This document shows, one piece after another, positions 24,983-33,982 of a DNA stretch of 64,000 nucleotides. The stretch lies in contig NZ_RBZO01000008.1 in the NCBI RefSeq assembly GCF_003628445.1, forward strand, positions 1-64,000, in the 5' to 3' direction. The notes under the pieces are model-generated. The model did not search any database and was not told where the DNA came from. It saw only the letters and a list, made by a program, of their open reading frames with translations. The position numbers and the translations under genes were made by a program. The DNA is from Oceanobacillus bengalensis. Lineage in GTDB: Bacteria; Bacillota; Bacilli; Bacillales; Amphibacillaceae. The first letter of the stretch is position 1. Every line of letters starts with the position of its first letter.

Positions 24983-27061
24983 CTATGAAACAATTTGGTT
25001 CTCTATATATCGCAAGAACTTTTTTCCATTCTCATTTATTGTTGTTCCTCTTCTACCTTGACCAACTGTAATCAAATCCATATCGGATAAGATTTCAAGT
25101 CGGTAGCGCATTTTTTGCTCAGACAGGTCTTGATTGTCTTCGGAAAGAACTTTTAATAAAGATCGACGTCCTGTTCCTTTACTCCCTAATTGATTTAAGA
25201 TTATTAAAATTTGTTGGCAGTCCTGTAAAAAACCTTTTTCTTCTAATCTATATAAAAGAATATCCTCCTGTTGCCTAGATAAAGAAGTTGTAGCCTGTTT
25301 CTCTAGAATATTCGATGGCAAAGCAGACAAATCTACCTCACCATTACAGACATGGGCTAAATATTCAATCGTATTTCTTAATTCCCTTACATTCCCAGGC
25401 CAATCATAGCGGACCATCGCATTTAATGCATCCTGCGAAAAAGGTAGACCAAACCGCTGTAACTTTTCTTCAAATTCCTTAGCGAATAACTCCGACAATA
25501 ATAAGATATCTTCTTTTCGTTTACGTAATGGGATTAGTGGAATCGGCAGGACATTTAGTCGATAATATAAATCTTCTCGAAACTTATTCTGCTCGATTAA
25601 TTTCCGCAAATCTTTATTTGTAGCTGCTATTACACGAACATCGACAGGTATTGGCTGTCCACCACCAACCCGTTGAATTTCTCTTTCCTGGAGAACCCGT
25701 AATAAACGATTTTGAATAATAGGTGAAGCATCCCCAATCTCATCAAGGAATACAGTCCCCTTATGTGCTCGTTCGAAGAGTCCCATGTTTCCTTTTTGAT
25801 TAGCACCGGTAAACGCCCCTTTTTCGTAGCCAAATAATTCGCTTTCTGCTAGCGACTCTGGTATCGCTGCTAGGTTAACTGCAACAAAAGGACCATGATT
25901 TCTCTCTGAGGCACGATGTATTGCTTGTGCCATTACTTCCTTTCCAGTTCCTGTCTCTCCATAAATAAATATGGTAGAATCACTGTGAGCTAATTTTTTC
26001 GCCTTATCTATCAAGGATAACATCTTAGATGAATTTGTTTTGATATCAGAAAAAGTGTGTTTAGCAACAAACCCCTTTTCTCTTTCATTTTTATGATATT
26101 TCGTTTCAATGCTTTTAATTCGTTTCATTTTGTCAAACAGGATAATTGTCGCAAAGACTTTTGCCCCAACGAATATTCGTTTTTTACGAACATAAAATGA
26201 TTCTTCTTCAACATCAATAAAATTTTCCTTTTCCATTTCTACCTTCATAAACGCTTGGTAAAAAGCCTGGGGGATTTGACTCATATCTTCTCTAATTAAA
26301 TCCATATAAGAACGATTTAATAGTTTCAGAGCTTGCATATTAATAGAAATAATATTATTGGATTGGTCATAAACAATCATTCCTTCTTCAATCTGGTCAA
26401 CGATTCCTTCTATACTTTTTTGCAGGCCTTGGGATTGTGTAATTTCAAGGTTCAACTCTTTCACAAGGGACATAATGGACTGAATATATCTTGCCGATAA
26501 TTGATTATCCGATGCAAAGGTAGAAATACCAAAATATTCATAGATTTCATATAGGGTTGTCATATCTAATAGTCGATTCCCAATTTCCATCTTTGTCTTG
26601 ATAGCTGGAGGTACCATATGACTCTCACCTGGACTAACAGCAATTGTTATAGAAGGGTCTAAATCCTTCTGACCATAGTAAGGAACATAGTGATGCTCAA
26701 TACCAACTTCTAATAAAGTCTGAATTGCCTCTTCTGCAGACTCCTTCAAATCATTAACAACATAGAGATGGGATCCTCTTGGAAGAGAAATCAAAGGTTT
26801 AATTTTAGCAAAATTGATTGAACGCTTGGCAATAATATAATGTGTATCCTTATGTAGAAATTGTCTAACCATATCAAGAACTACTTTACTTGTCACCAAA
26901 ATAAGATCTGCTTCACACTTGGACATAGACTCTATTTCTCCTACTAGTGCTCCTGAAATTGTGCACTGGTTAGCTAAACCTACATCATGCAGTTGACCAA
27001 CAATAGATTGAAGTGTCGTATTACGATGAGCAATAACAAGTAACTCTGGTGTATCTCCCAT
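24983..27061 (-). CDS. Sigma-54-dependent enhancer-binding regulator with non-Fis C-terminus
   Basis: A 692-residue activator. Residues 1-190 form an alpha/beta sensory region, possibly PrpR-N-like. A PAS-like domain spans about 213-310. The AAA+ domain (about 338-580) has Walker A GETGTGKE (368-375), the sigma-54 contact loop GAFTGA (415-420) and Walker B TVFLDEIGD (436-444). The C-terminus (about 600-692) lacks the usual Fis-type helix-turn-helix and looks like a winged helix (RYRLEILSDMDLITVGQGRR). It probably activates the two -24/-12 promoters at 23.3-23.4 kb; this is inference from adjacency. The ligand is unknown, perhaps a peptide or asparagine product. Confidence 0.88.
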   Translation of the reverse strand: MGDTPELLVIAHRNTTLQSIVGQLHDVGLANQCTISGALVGEIESMSKCEADLILVTSKVVLDMVRQFLHKDTHYIIAKRSINFAKIKPLISLPRGSHLYVVNDLKESAEEAIQTLLEVGIEHHYVPYYGQKDLDPSITIAVSPGESHMVPPAIKTKMEIGNRLLDMTTLYEIYEYFGISTFASDNQLSARYIQSIMSLVKELNLEITQSQGLQKSIEGIVDQIEEGMIVYDQSNNIISINMQALKLLNRSYMDLIREDMSQIPQAFYQAFMKVEMEKENFIDVEEESFYVRKKRIFVGAKVFATIILFDKMKRIKSIETKYHKNEREKGFVAKHTFSDIKTNSSKMLSLIDKAKKLAHSDSTIFIYGETGTGKEVMAQAIHRASERNHGPFVAVNLAAIPESLAESELFGYEKGAFTGANQKGNMGLFERAHKGTVFLDEIGDASPIIQNRLLRVLQEREIQRVGGGQPIPVDVRVIAATNKDLRKLIEQNKFREDLYYRLNVLPIPLIPLRKRKEDILLLSELFAKEFEEKLQRFGLPFSQDALNAMVRYDWPGNVRELRNTIEYLAHVCNGEVDLSALPSNILEKQATTSLSRQQEDILLYRLEEKGFLQDCQQILIILNQLGSKGTGRRSLLKVLSEDNQDLSEQKMRYRLEILSDMDLITVGQGRRGTTINENGKKFLRYIENQIVS

Positions 27062-27214
27062 GAATATCTCACCCTTTTACCATATCTTTAATCATATTAT
27101 AACACTAATAAAGTATGAAGTTTCGAAAAACTCGGGGAAATTCGTCAAACCACGGGGACAGACTCGCTGCCCCACAATGCATTTACCTTATCCTGAATAT
27201 CCATCCCAGTTTTC

Positions 27215-27763
27215 TTAATTTTTTTCAATGGCTATAATACCATTACCGTTTTCAATTAAAATTTTATTCGCTGAAATAATACTTGTACGTTTATCGCCAG
27301 CCCAAAGTAATTGTTTTCGCATCGTCCACAACATATAAGTTAATGCCAGTTCTGTCACACAAGAAATATCCAAGATTTTATCCATTTCAGTTATAACTTC
27401 ACTTTCTTCTAGAATGATAGGATTGTATTCTACTCCCGCTCCCCCCAACATTTCCTTTGCGCAAAACTCCCCATTCAATGCTTTCGTTGTATGCTAAAAA
27501 TTGATTTATTGTTTTGTATAGTATAAATAAAAGGGTTTCTCTATATTTCTATATCTTATATCGCCAAGCATTCCTAAGACTTAGGATTTTTTGTACATCA
27601 TCCATATCTAAGTTATTAACGGACACTCCCTCTAAAATTGTTTTCGTTTGCGGGAAGGTCACATTACTCCTTCAAACTTAGCAGTATAATAAATGTTTGC
27701 TATCAGCGATTTCTTTGCCAAAAATATATTTTCTCGCTTCGATAAATTAACTTTATCGATCAT
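27215..27763 (-). pseudogene. Fic-domain protein, multiply frameshifted
   Basis: The minus strand from 27763 reads MIDKVNLSKRENIFLAKKSL, then in a second frame VTFPQTKTILEGVSV and DVQKILSLRNAWRYKI, then NESIEWGVLRKGNVG, and finally EESEVITEMDKILDISCVTE and TMRKQLLWAGDKRTSIISAN. Together these give the Fic family order, ending with the DGN(K)RT-type active-site block (WAGDKRT, where Asn is often found). At least three shifts or stops break it, and the C-terminus is missing. Fic proteins transfer AMP to target proteins, sometimes as toxins. This copy is dead. The 150 bp between it and the regulator start hold no gene. Confidence 0.8.
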
Positions 27764-27966
27764 CTTTACTCCCTCGCCTTTTTTCTAAATCCTTATTCAT
27801 ATATAGCACATCCGTAAGCAACTTCAGAGTTAATATTTTGCATTGTAGTCAACAATTTAACTACCTGAGTTCCTCACTACTTTTCTTTTTACATTAACTT
27901 CATTTAAACTACCAACAAAACTATGCTAAACTAGATATATCATTAAAAGAGAAAAAGGAGTTCAAC

Positions 27967-28752
27967 ATGACATATAAAGCTATATTCTTAGACATTGACG
28001 GAACGATTTTAATGCCAGATCATACATATGCCCCATCGACAAAGGAAGCCATAAAGCAAGTACAAAAACAAGGGGTAGAAGTTTTTATCGCTACTGGAAG
28101 ACCGGTTCATGAAGTACGTGAACTTGCCAAGGAGCTAAATATTGATTCGTTTATCGGCTATAACGGAGCGCATGCCATTTATAATAATGAAACAATTGTT
28201 GATGAACCGATGGGTGAGGACATCGTAAAACGCTTTGTTGCCATTGCTGAAGAACATAATCATGAAGTCATTACGTTTACGAATGGAGAAAATTATTTAA
28301 CCAACCCAGATAGTCCGATATCAAAACAATTTACTGTCGCCTTTCAAATGAATAAAAATAACGCTTATACAAAGGAAATAGCCAAGGATGTGTTAGGAAT
28401 GACCGTAATGAACCTTAAACCATCCGAAGCATCTCTCTATCAATTTGATGGAAACATCCATCTGTCACAAGTAAATGTAGAAGGCTCACAGCATGCTTTT
28501 GATATTATTCGAAACAATGTAAACAAAGGGGAAGCAATTAAAAAAGTACTAAAACATTTGGGCATCGAAAAAGAGCAAGCGATTGCTTTTGGTGATGGGA
28601 TGAACGATAAAGAAATGCTTCAAACGGTAGGTGCTGGTTTTGCAATGGGTAATGCCGCACCAGAACTACTTGAATACGCCAACCTAAAAACAACAACCGT
28701 CCATGAAGATGGTATTTTCAACGGATTGAAAGCGTTGGGGTTAGTGGAGTAA
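27967..28752 (+). CDS. Cof-type HAD-IIB phosphatase
   Basis: A 261-residue cytosolic sugar-phosphate-type phosphatase. Motif I is LDIDGT (Asp9 nucleophile, Asp11). Motif II is ATGRP. The motif III lysine is in KGEAIKKVL, and motif IV is AFGDGMNDKEML. The cap (about 80-185) is of the IIB type. It resembles Bacillus YkrA. The in vivo substrate is unknown. The start follows AAAGGAG. A single-gene unit closed by a strong terminator. Confidence 0.92.
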   Translation: MTYKAIFLDIDGTILMPDHTYAPSTKEAIKQVQKQGVEVFIATGRPVHEVRELAKELNIDSFIGYNGAHAIYNNETIVDEPMGEDIVKRFVAIAEEHNHEVITFTNGENYLTNPDSPISKQFTVAFQMNKNNAYTKEIAKDVLGMTVMNLKPSEASLYQFDGNIHLSQVNVEGSQHAFDIIRNNVNKGEAIKKVLKHLGIEKEQAIAFGDGMNDKEMLQTVGAGFAMGNAAPELLEYANLKTTTVHEDGIFNGLKALGLVE

Positions 28753-28757
28753 TAATG

Positions 28758-28798
28758 AAAAAAAGTGGCTTGCACACCAATCTGCAAGCCACTTTTTC
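28758..28798. terminator. Bidirectional terminator between the HAD gene and ywrB
   Basis: AAAAAGTGGCTTGCA pairs with TGCAAGCCACTTTTT around CACCAATC. It serves both convergent units. Confidence 0.95.
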
Positions 28799-29325
28799 TA
28801 TAACAAGAACCCACCATATACAAGTGCTCCAGCAATGACAAATGCTGGATGGACTTTCCTTCGTTCAATCAGATAATAACTTACTGCTAATAGAATAATG
28901 GTCTGCCATATTCCTACTCCTTCGTACGATTCTTGTAAGAAACTCCACGTTAACACACCGAGTAAGATTGCAATTACAGGTTGCACAAATAGTGTTAGCC
29001 GCTTCACTTTTGGTGAATCTTTGTATTTAAGTAAAAGACCTCCAAGTAGAACCATCAGGATTAATGACGGTGCAACAGTAGCAAATATGCCAATTAACGA
29101 TCCAAGCACCCCACCGACCTCGTAACCAATATAGCCAGCTAGCTTCGTTGCAATTGGACCTGGCAGTGAATTTGCAAAGGCTATAACCTCACTAAATTCT
29201 TGAACGGTCATCCAACCAAAACGCTTTACTACTTCATTTTCAACAAGTGGAATGGAAGCTGGGCCACCACCATACCCTAAGATTCCAGGGATGAAAAATG
29301 CAATAAAAATTTGAATGTATATCAT
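28798..29325 (-). CDS. ywrB: Chromate transporter half (ChrA/CHR short form), second of pair
   Basis: A 175-residue membrane protein with one CHR domain: GYGGGPASIPLVENEVV near the N-terminus, NSLPGPIATKLAGYIGYEVG at residues about 52-72, then hydrophobic helices. Short CHR proteins act as pairs with opposite topology to export chromate or a related oxyanion. Its start overlaps the stop of the upstream gene as ATGA. This matches the ywrA-ywrB pair of Bacillus. Confidence 0.9.
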   Translation of the reverse strand: MIYIQIFIAFFIPGILGYGGGPASIPLVENEVVKRFGWMTVQEFSEVIAFANSLPGPIATKLAGYIGYEVGGVLGSLIGIFATVAPSLILMVLLGGLLLKYKDSPKVKRLTLFVQPVIAILLGVLTWSFLQESYEGVGIWQTIILLAVSYYLIERRKVHPAFVIAGALVYGGFLL

Positions 29326-29888
29326 GCCCTATCCCCTTCTCTATTGTCTTTTTCCTTATCTTTCATTGATAGAGCAAGGATAAGCAGTACGGCAATAACA
29401 ATTCCAGGATGAATATGTAAAAATTGCAATACGACAAATAGTACGGCACCGATAATGATCGCTTTTGTCCAACCAAATCCCTTGCCAGCTTTTTTTATAA
29501 ATTGCCATGTTAATACAGCCATCATCATCCCAACAACAGGGACAACTCCAGCCGCCATACCCCTGACCCAGTCAAAGTCTTTAAAAGATGATAACGAAGT
29601 AAGTAAAATGATTAGCAGAATAATCGTTGGAACAATATTTATTAAAATGGCATTGAGCATTCCCGGAATACCTGCTACGCGATAACCAATATAACCTGCG
29701 AGCTTCGTTGCAACAGGTCCTGGCAATGTATTTGCAATTGCCAATATATCACCAAATTCTTCCTCATTCATCCATTTGTATTTTTCTACTACTTCCTTTT
29801 GAATCAATGGTATCGATGCAGGTCCCCCACCGAACCCAAGCATGCCAACCCTAAAAAAGGCGATAAATAAATCCCATTGTGTTTTCAT
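29322..29888 (-). CDS. ywrA: Chromate transporter half (ChrA/CHR short form), first of pair
   Basis: A 188-residue CHR protein with the same signature blocks as its partner (GFGGGPASIPLIQKEVV and NTLPGPVATKLAGYIGYRVA) and a charged C-terminal tail (KDKEKDNREGDRA). The four-base overlap with the next gene implies coupled translation and a heterodimer. It is separated from the gamma-glutamyltransferase gene by two hairpins. Which of the two corresponds to ywrA is assigned by order only. Confidence 0.9.
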   Translation of the reverse strand: MKTQWDLFIAFFRVGMLGFGGGPASIPLIQKEVVEKYKWMNEEEFGDILAIANTLPGPVATKLAGYIGYRVAGIPGMLNAILINIVPTIILLIILLTSLSSFKDFDWVRGMAAGVVPVVGMMMAVLTWQFIKKAGKGFGWTKAIIIGAVLFVVLQFLHIHPGIVIAVLLILALSMKDKEKDNREGDRA

Positions 29889-29916
29889 TTTGTCACGAAC
29901 CTTTTGCTATTAAATT

Positions 29917-29945
29917 AAGAAATCGGCTTAAGTAGCCGATTTCTT
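29917..29945. terminator. AT-flanked hairpin after ggt
   Basis: GAAATCGGCT pairs with AGCCGATTTC around TAAGT, with short T-runs on both strands. It lies downstream of ggt and upstream of ywrA. Confidence 0.6.
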
Positions 29946-29957
29946 TACATGTTCCCT

Positions 29958-29995
29958 TTATCGATTTTGTTCATTCCAAAATCGATAATTTTTTT
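29958..29995 (+). terminator. Plus-strand intrinsic terminator abutting the ggt stop
   Basis: TTATCGATTTT, loop, AAAATCGATAA, then T7, reading on the plus strand. The T-tract runs into the ggt stop codon (minus strand). No plus-strand gene lies within 1.2 kb upstream. Confidence 0.6.
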
Positions 29996-31607
29996 ACCAA
30001 GCAGCAACGCTTCCATCTGTTCTTGATTCTGAACCCCCGACTAATACTCCAGATTCAGCATCTCTCCAAATTATCTGACCACGCCCAAAGCCATTGGGCT
30101 CGATTTGTATATTAATGTCATGCCCTCTCTCTGCTAATTGTTGGGCTATATGATGTTCGAAACGATCTTCTACTTCAACGGTTTTATCTTTCATCCACTG
30201 CCACCTTGGTGCATCTAATGCTGCTTGTGGATGCAGACCAAAGTCAACCGTATTCATTACGACCTGCACATGACCTTGTGGCTGCATGAAACCACCCATG
30301 ACACCAAATGGACCAACCGCCTTGTCATCTTTCGTTAAGAAGCCAGGAATGATTGTATGATAGGTACGTTTGCCACCTGCAAGTGCATTGACATGACCCG
30401 GATCTATCGAAAAATTATGCCCACGATTTTGCAAAGCAATTCCAGTACCAGGCACCACTACTCCAGAACCAAATCCCATGTAATTGCTCTGTATAAAGGA
30501 TACCATATTTCCTTCATTGTCTGCAGTTGCTAAATATACCGTACCACTCATTGCTGGTTCTCCTTCTTTTGGTAGAATGGCTTCTTCGGTAATGAGCGAT
30601 CTTCTTTCATCAGCATATGATTCACTTAGAATCTCTTCTACGGAATATCGCATATGCTTATCTTCTGTTACATGTTTCTGGGCATCTACAAAAGCTAGTT
30701 TAATTGCTTCGATTTGTTTGTGATATGTATCCACAGACTCTTTAGCAGGAAAGTCGAAACCTTTTAAGATGTTTAAAGCTTCAAGAGCAATAATTCCCTG
30801 GCCATTTGGAGGAATCTCCCATACATCATAACCACGATAATTAACATGGATAGGATCTACCCAATCTGCTTTAAATGCTGCTAAATCATCAGCAGTAATG
30901 TATCCTCCTGTCTGCCTAGAAAATAACGCAATCTTTTCTGCTAACTCACCACGATAAAAAGATTCCGCATTGGTTTCCGCAATCTCTTGTAATGTTTTTG
31001 CATGATCCTCTGAGGACCATACCTCCCCAACTTCAGGTGCCCTTCCCTTTGGTGCAAATGTATGGAACCAATTTTCGAAGACGGGATCTGTTAGTGTTGC
31101 CTTATATTTACGATAAGCACTTTTCCAGAACTTCCCTAAAACTCGCGAAACAGGATAACCTTCTCTTGCATAGGTAATAGCTGGTTGCAATACTTCAGTT
31201 AATGGAAGCTTACCAAAGCGCCGAGAGAGCTCCGCCCATGCTCCAGGTGCGCCTGGTACAGTTACAGGAACCCAACCATGTGTTGGAATTTCCTCGTATC
31301 CCTTCTCCTTCAATACTTCTATGGAAAGTGATTTCGGTGCCCTTCCACTTGCATTTAACCCATGTAGTTTCCCCTTTGTCCACACAAGTGCAAATGCATC
31401 ACCACCAATCCCATTTGATGTTGGCTCAACAACGGTTAAACACGCAGCTGTTGCAATCGCTGCATCGATAGCATTTCCACCTTTTTTCAAAATGTCCAGT
31501 CCTGCTTGTGCAGCAAGTGGTTGAGATGTTGCTACCATACCATTTTTAGCGTAAATCGGTTGTCTCGAAATTGAGTAAGGATTATGTAATTTGTTCGATA
31601 AATTCAT
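29994..31607 (-). CDS. ywrD: Gamma-glutamyltransferase family protein (YwrD-like)
   Basis: A 537-residue N-terminal-nucleophile hydrolase. Thr356 in MSGTVYLATADNEGN is the predicted self-cleavage and catalytic residue, dividing large (1-355) and small (356-537) subunits. The substrate-binding SNGIGGDAF and GSESRTDG blocks are present. No signal peptide is seen, so it should be cytosolic, unlike secreted Ggt. It would remove gamma-glutamyl groups from glutathione-like compounds. Divergent from an Lrp/AsnC gene and next to the CHR pair, as in the Bacillus ywr group. Its promoter is at 31645-31673. Confidence 0.9.
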   Translation of the reverse strand: MNLSNKLHNPYSISRQPIYAKNGMVATSQPLAAQAGLDILKKGGNAIDAAIATAACLTVVEPTSNGIGGDAFALVWTKGKLHGLNASGRAPKSLSIEVLKEKGYEEIPTHGWVPVTVPGAPGAWAELSRRFGKLPLTEVLQPAITYAREGYPVSRVLGKFWKSAYRKYKATLTDPVFENWFHTFAPKGRAPEVGEVWSSEDHAKTLQEIAETNAESFYRGELAEKIALFSRQTGGYITADDLAAFKADWVDPIHVNYRGYDVWEIPPNGQGIIALEALNILKGFDFPAKESVDTYHKQIEAIKLAFVDAQKHVTEDKHMRYSVEEILSESYADERRSLITEEAILPKEGEPAMSGTVYLATADNEGNMVSFIQSNYMGFGSGVVVPGTGIALQNRGHNFSIDPGHVNALAGGKRTYHTIIPGFLTKDDKAVGPFGVMGGFMQPQGHVQVVMNTVDFGLHPQAALDAPRWQWMKDKTVEVEDRFEHHIAQQLAERGHDINIQIEPNGFGRGQIIWRDAESGVLVGGSESRTDGSVAAW

Positions 31608-31644
31608 ATATAATACCCCTTTCGCTATTTTGTGAATTAATTGT

Positions 31645-31673
31645 ATAGTATGAAACTAATGTTAATTTGTCAA
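31645..31673 (-). promoter_or_regulatory. Sigma-A promoter of ywrD
   Basis: On the minus strand TTGACA (31668-31673), 17-bp spacer, TACTAT (31645-31650), about 38 nt before the start codon. Confidence 0.8.
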
Positions 31674-31850
31674 TGATATTTTTCAGGAAGTTAATAAAAT
31701 ATAGAAAACAGATTTCTTTTTGTTTGCTATAAAACACATATTGCTTGCAGAATGAAAGGCATCTATTACACAAAATTATTAAATAATTGTTTATCTTTTA
31801 AATTTAATTCGTTATAATCTAAATAAACTACAAAATAGGAGCATTTGATA

Positions 31851-32300
31851 ATGAGAATAGACGAAATTGATAAGAAACTAATCCAGTTATTGTCAGATGA
31901 TGGAAGAATATCCTATGTACACTTGGCTGAGAAAGTTGGTATTTCTCGCGTTGCGGTAAAGGATAGAATACATAATCTAATCGAAAAAGGTGTCATTGAG
32001 AAGTTTAGTGTCATTGTTAATTCGGAAAAGGCAGGTAAAAAAATTTCTGCCTTCTTTGAAGTTGAGGTTGAACCGATGCAATTAGAACAGGTCGCAATTA
32101 AACTAGCAAACAACCCAAATGTTGCCAGCATCTATCAAATGACTGGTCCAAGTACATTACATATGCATGTTCTAGTAGAAGATATTAGCATGCTAGAATC
32201 ATTCATTAACAAGGAGTTATACTCTGTAGTTGGTATTAACCGAATTGAAAGCTCGATTATCTTAAAACGATTCAAGAGCAGAAATGGATATAAACTATAG
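31851..32300 (+). CDS. ywrC: Lrp/AsnC-family transcriptional regulator (YwrC-like)
   Basis: A 149-residue regulator with an N-terminal winged helix (residues about 3-60, HLAEKVGISRVAVKDRIHNL) and a C-terminal RAM/ligand domain (about 65-145). The ATG at 31851 is preferred over an upstream in-frame TTG (31845), because AGGAG sits 9 nt from the ATG and only 3 nt from the TTG. A TATAAT at about 31813 is a likely -10. It is divergent from ywrD and probably regulates it, and possibly the opp2 operon downstream; this is inference. Confidence 0.9.
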   Translation: MRIDEIDKKLIQLLSDDGRISYVHLAEKVGISRVAVKDRIHNLIEKGVIEKFSVIVNSEKAGKKISAFFEVEVEPMQLEQVAIKLANNPNVASIYQMTGPSTLHMHVLVEDISMLESFINKELYSVVGINRIESSIILKRFKSRNGYKL

Positions 32301-32312
32301 AAATTCAGGGGC

Positions 32313-32346
32313 ATCCTACCATCCTTCAAGTGGTAGGATTTTTTTA
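32313..32346 (+). terminator. Terminator of ywrC
   Basis: ATCCTACCA, TCCTTCAAG loop, TGGTAGGAT then T7. Confidence 0.95.
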
Positions 32347-32537
32347 TCTTCTTTTTGAATTAAAATAAAATTTTTAACCTACCAATTTGTTCCCGCATAA
32401 ATATTCATATTATTGAATGAGAGTAGTAACGATACCAAGCGTGTTACCGTTTGCAAAATGTTTTAATTTAACGCATTAGTTTAAACAGAAATATAGTTTT
32501 GAATGATTTAATTGTTTATTTTTGTCGGAAAACTGTA

Positions 32538-32566
32538 TTGACAATCGTTTTTTTGTGGCGTATGAT
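32538..32566 (+). promoter_or_regulatory. Sigma-A promoter of the opp2 operon
   Basis: TTGACA (32538-32543), 17 bp, TATGAT (32561-32566). It lies inside an in-frame upstream extension of oppB, which shows that the later ATG (32619) is the start. Confidence 0.85.
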
Positions 32567-32618
32567 TTATTTTAAATTTACAATAAGTTTTCAAATAATT
32601 GAAAAAGGAGGTTCTGAA

Positions 32619-33560
32619 ATGATAGGTTTAATCATTCGGCGCTTGGGTCAATTAGTTCTACTATTATTTGGTATATCATTCATTGTTTTCATGAGTATGC
32701 ATATAGCGCCTGGAGATCCAGCAACAATTATTGGTGGACCTACTGCTAGCGAATCTGATTTAGAAGCAATTAGAGATGAGTTAGGATTAAATGATCCTGT
32801 ACTTGTCCAATATGCAGACTACATAAAGGGAGTAGTTCAGGGGGACTTCGGATTCTCTTATCAAACGGCACAGCCTGTAGGTGAAGCAATCGCAACTCGT
32901 TTACCGAACACGATTAAACTTGCCACAGCGAGTATGATTGTAGCTGTAATTATCGGAATTTTCGCAGGAATGATTTCAGCAATGAAGCAAAACTCTTGGT
33001 TAGATGTAACAAGTACAACCTTTGCACTTGCTGGTGTTTCCATTCCTAACTTTTGGCTAGGAACCATGCTAATTCTTGCTTTCTCTGTCAATCTACAATG
33101 GTTGCCAATTGGCGGATTAAGTGAACCTTTCTATACAACCGAGGGATTTAAGCAACTTATTCTACCTGCCATTACATTAGGGACAGGCTCTGCTGCACTT
33201 ATCGCAAGAATGGCTCGTTCGTCCATGCTGGAAGTGATTAGAGCTGATTACATACGTACCGCTAAAGCAAAAGGTGTGAAACAAAGATCCATTATTTGGG
33301 TACATGCCTTACGTAATGCAATGATTCCCGTTATTACCGTTATTGGTATTAACTTTGGTGGATTATTAGGCGGAACCATTATAACAGAACAAGTATTCGC
33401 AATTAATGGTGTTGGTCGATTAATGATCGATGCGATTGCTTCCAGGGATTTCCCAATGGTTCAAGGAACAGTTTTATTAGTAGCAGCAATTTTCGTAATA
33501 GTTAATTTAATTGTTGATATTGTCTACGCAGTCATAGACCCTAGAATTAGTTACGATTAA
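32619..33560 (+). CDS. Peptide ABC transporter permease (OppB/DppB/GsiC-like), system 2
   Basis: A 313-residue permease with six predicted helices. It begins LIIRRLGQLVLLLFGISFIV and has the EAA loop RADYIRTAKAKGVKQRSIIW. The start follows AAAGGAGG and MIGLIIRR is the usual N-terminus. First gene of an operon oppB-oppC-oppA-oppD-oppF. A 394-bp transposon-like element separates it from oppC. Confidence 0.93.
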   Translation: MIGLIIRRLGQLVLLLFGISFIVFMSMHIAPGDPATIIGGPTASESDLEAIRDELGLNDPVLVQYADYIKGVVQGDFGFSYQTAQPVGEAIATRLPNTIKLATASMIVAVIIGIFAGMISAMKQNSWLDVTSTTFALAGVSIPNFWLGTMLILAFSVNLQWLPIGGLSEPFYTTEGFKQLILPAITLGTGSAALIARMARSSMLEVIRADYIRTAKAKGVKQRSIIWVHALRNAMIPVITVIGINFGGLLGGTIITEQVFAINGVGRLMIDAIASRDFPMVQGTVLLVAAIFVIVNLIVDIVYAVIDPRISYD

Positions 33561-33566
33561 TAGAAA

Positions 33567-33960
33567 GGCTCTTTTCTTATTTTGTTGCTATTGATATAAG
33601 CTTTTGACTAAGGATATTCATTTTGTGAAGCTCTCGCTCACACTTATAAAAGCTATATTCTGCCTACGCTGGTAGTAATGTTCTGATTGAAGTGTGATCG
33701 TAGTCGATGAAATCACGTTTCAAAGAATTGTTCTTCCGTCAATAAAAGGTGAGAAGCACTATTTTAGTGGAGGAAAGATACGAAGACTTCTGCGGGAGGA
33801 GAGGCCTAGATGAGACTGCGGAATGCGTAGCATGGAGGAGGCTCATCAGCCGCCCGCGAAAAGCGAAGTGTCTTTCCGGAACGGCAAGTTACTCAGAAGT
33901 TTATGTCTTTTACGTCACAACTTAGTATTTAGTAAAAGCAACATTTTTTAGAAAACAGCC
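33567..33960. mobile_element. GGCT-type non-autonomous element (MITE), 394 bp, in the opp2 operon
   Basis: Ends are inverted repeats: GGCTCTTTTCTTATTTTG... on the left (33567-33589) and its inverted counterpart GGCTGTTTTCTAAAAAAT... on the right (33937-33960). Flanking 8-mers AATAGAAA (33559-33566) and ATTAGAAA (33961-33968) look like a target duplication with one change. Inside are a deleted copy of module B in minus orientation (33631-33671) and module A in plus orientation (33768-33884, ends GGAAAGATAC and GTGTCTTTCC). No coding capacity. It sits between oppB and oppC without damaging either. Confidence 0.85.
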
Positions 33961-33982
33961 ATTAGAAAAGGAGGTTAATCAA

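Noticed and set aside
27130-27175. GGGGACAGAC...GCCCC motif as a terminator of the Fic pseudogene or a promoter of the regulator
   Set aside because: The hairpin is weak and has no T-tract. It may be another interspersed-repeat fragment, but one copy is not enough to say.
32499-32618. N-terminal extension of OppB2
   Set aside because: A consensus promoter (32538-32566) lies inside it, and AAAGGAGG precedes the ATG at 32619.
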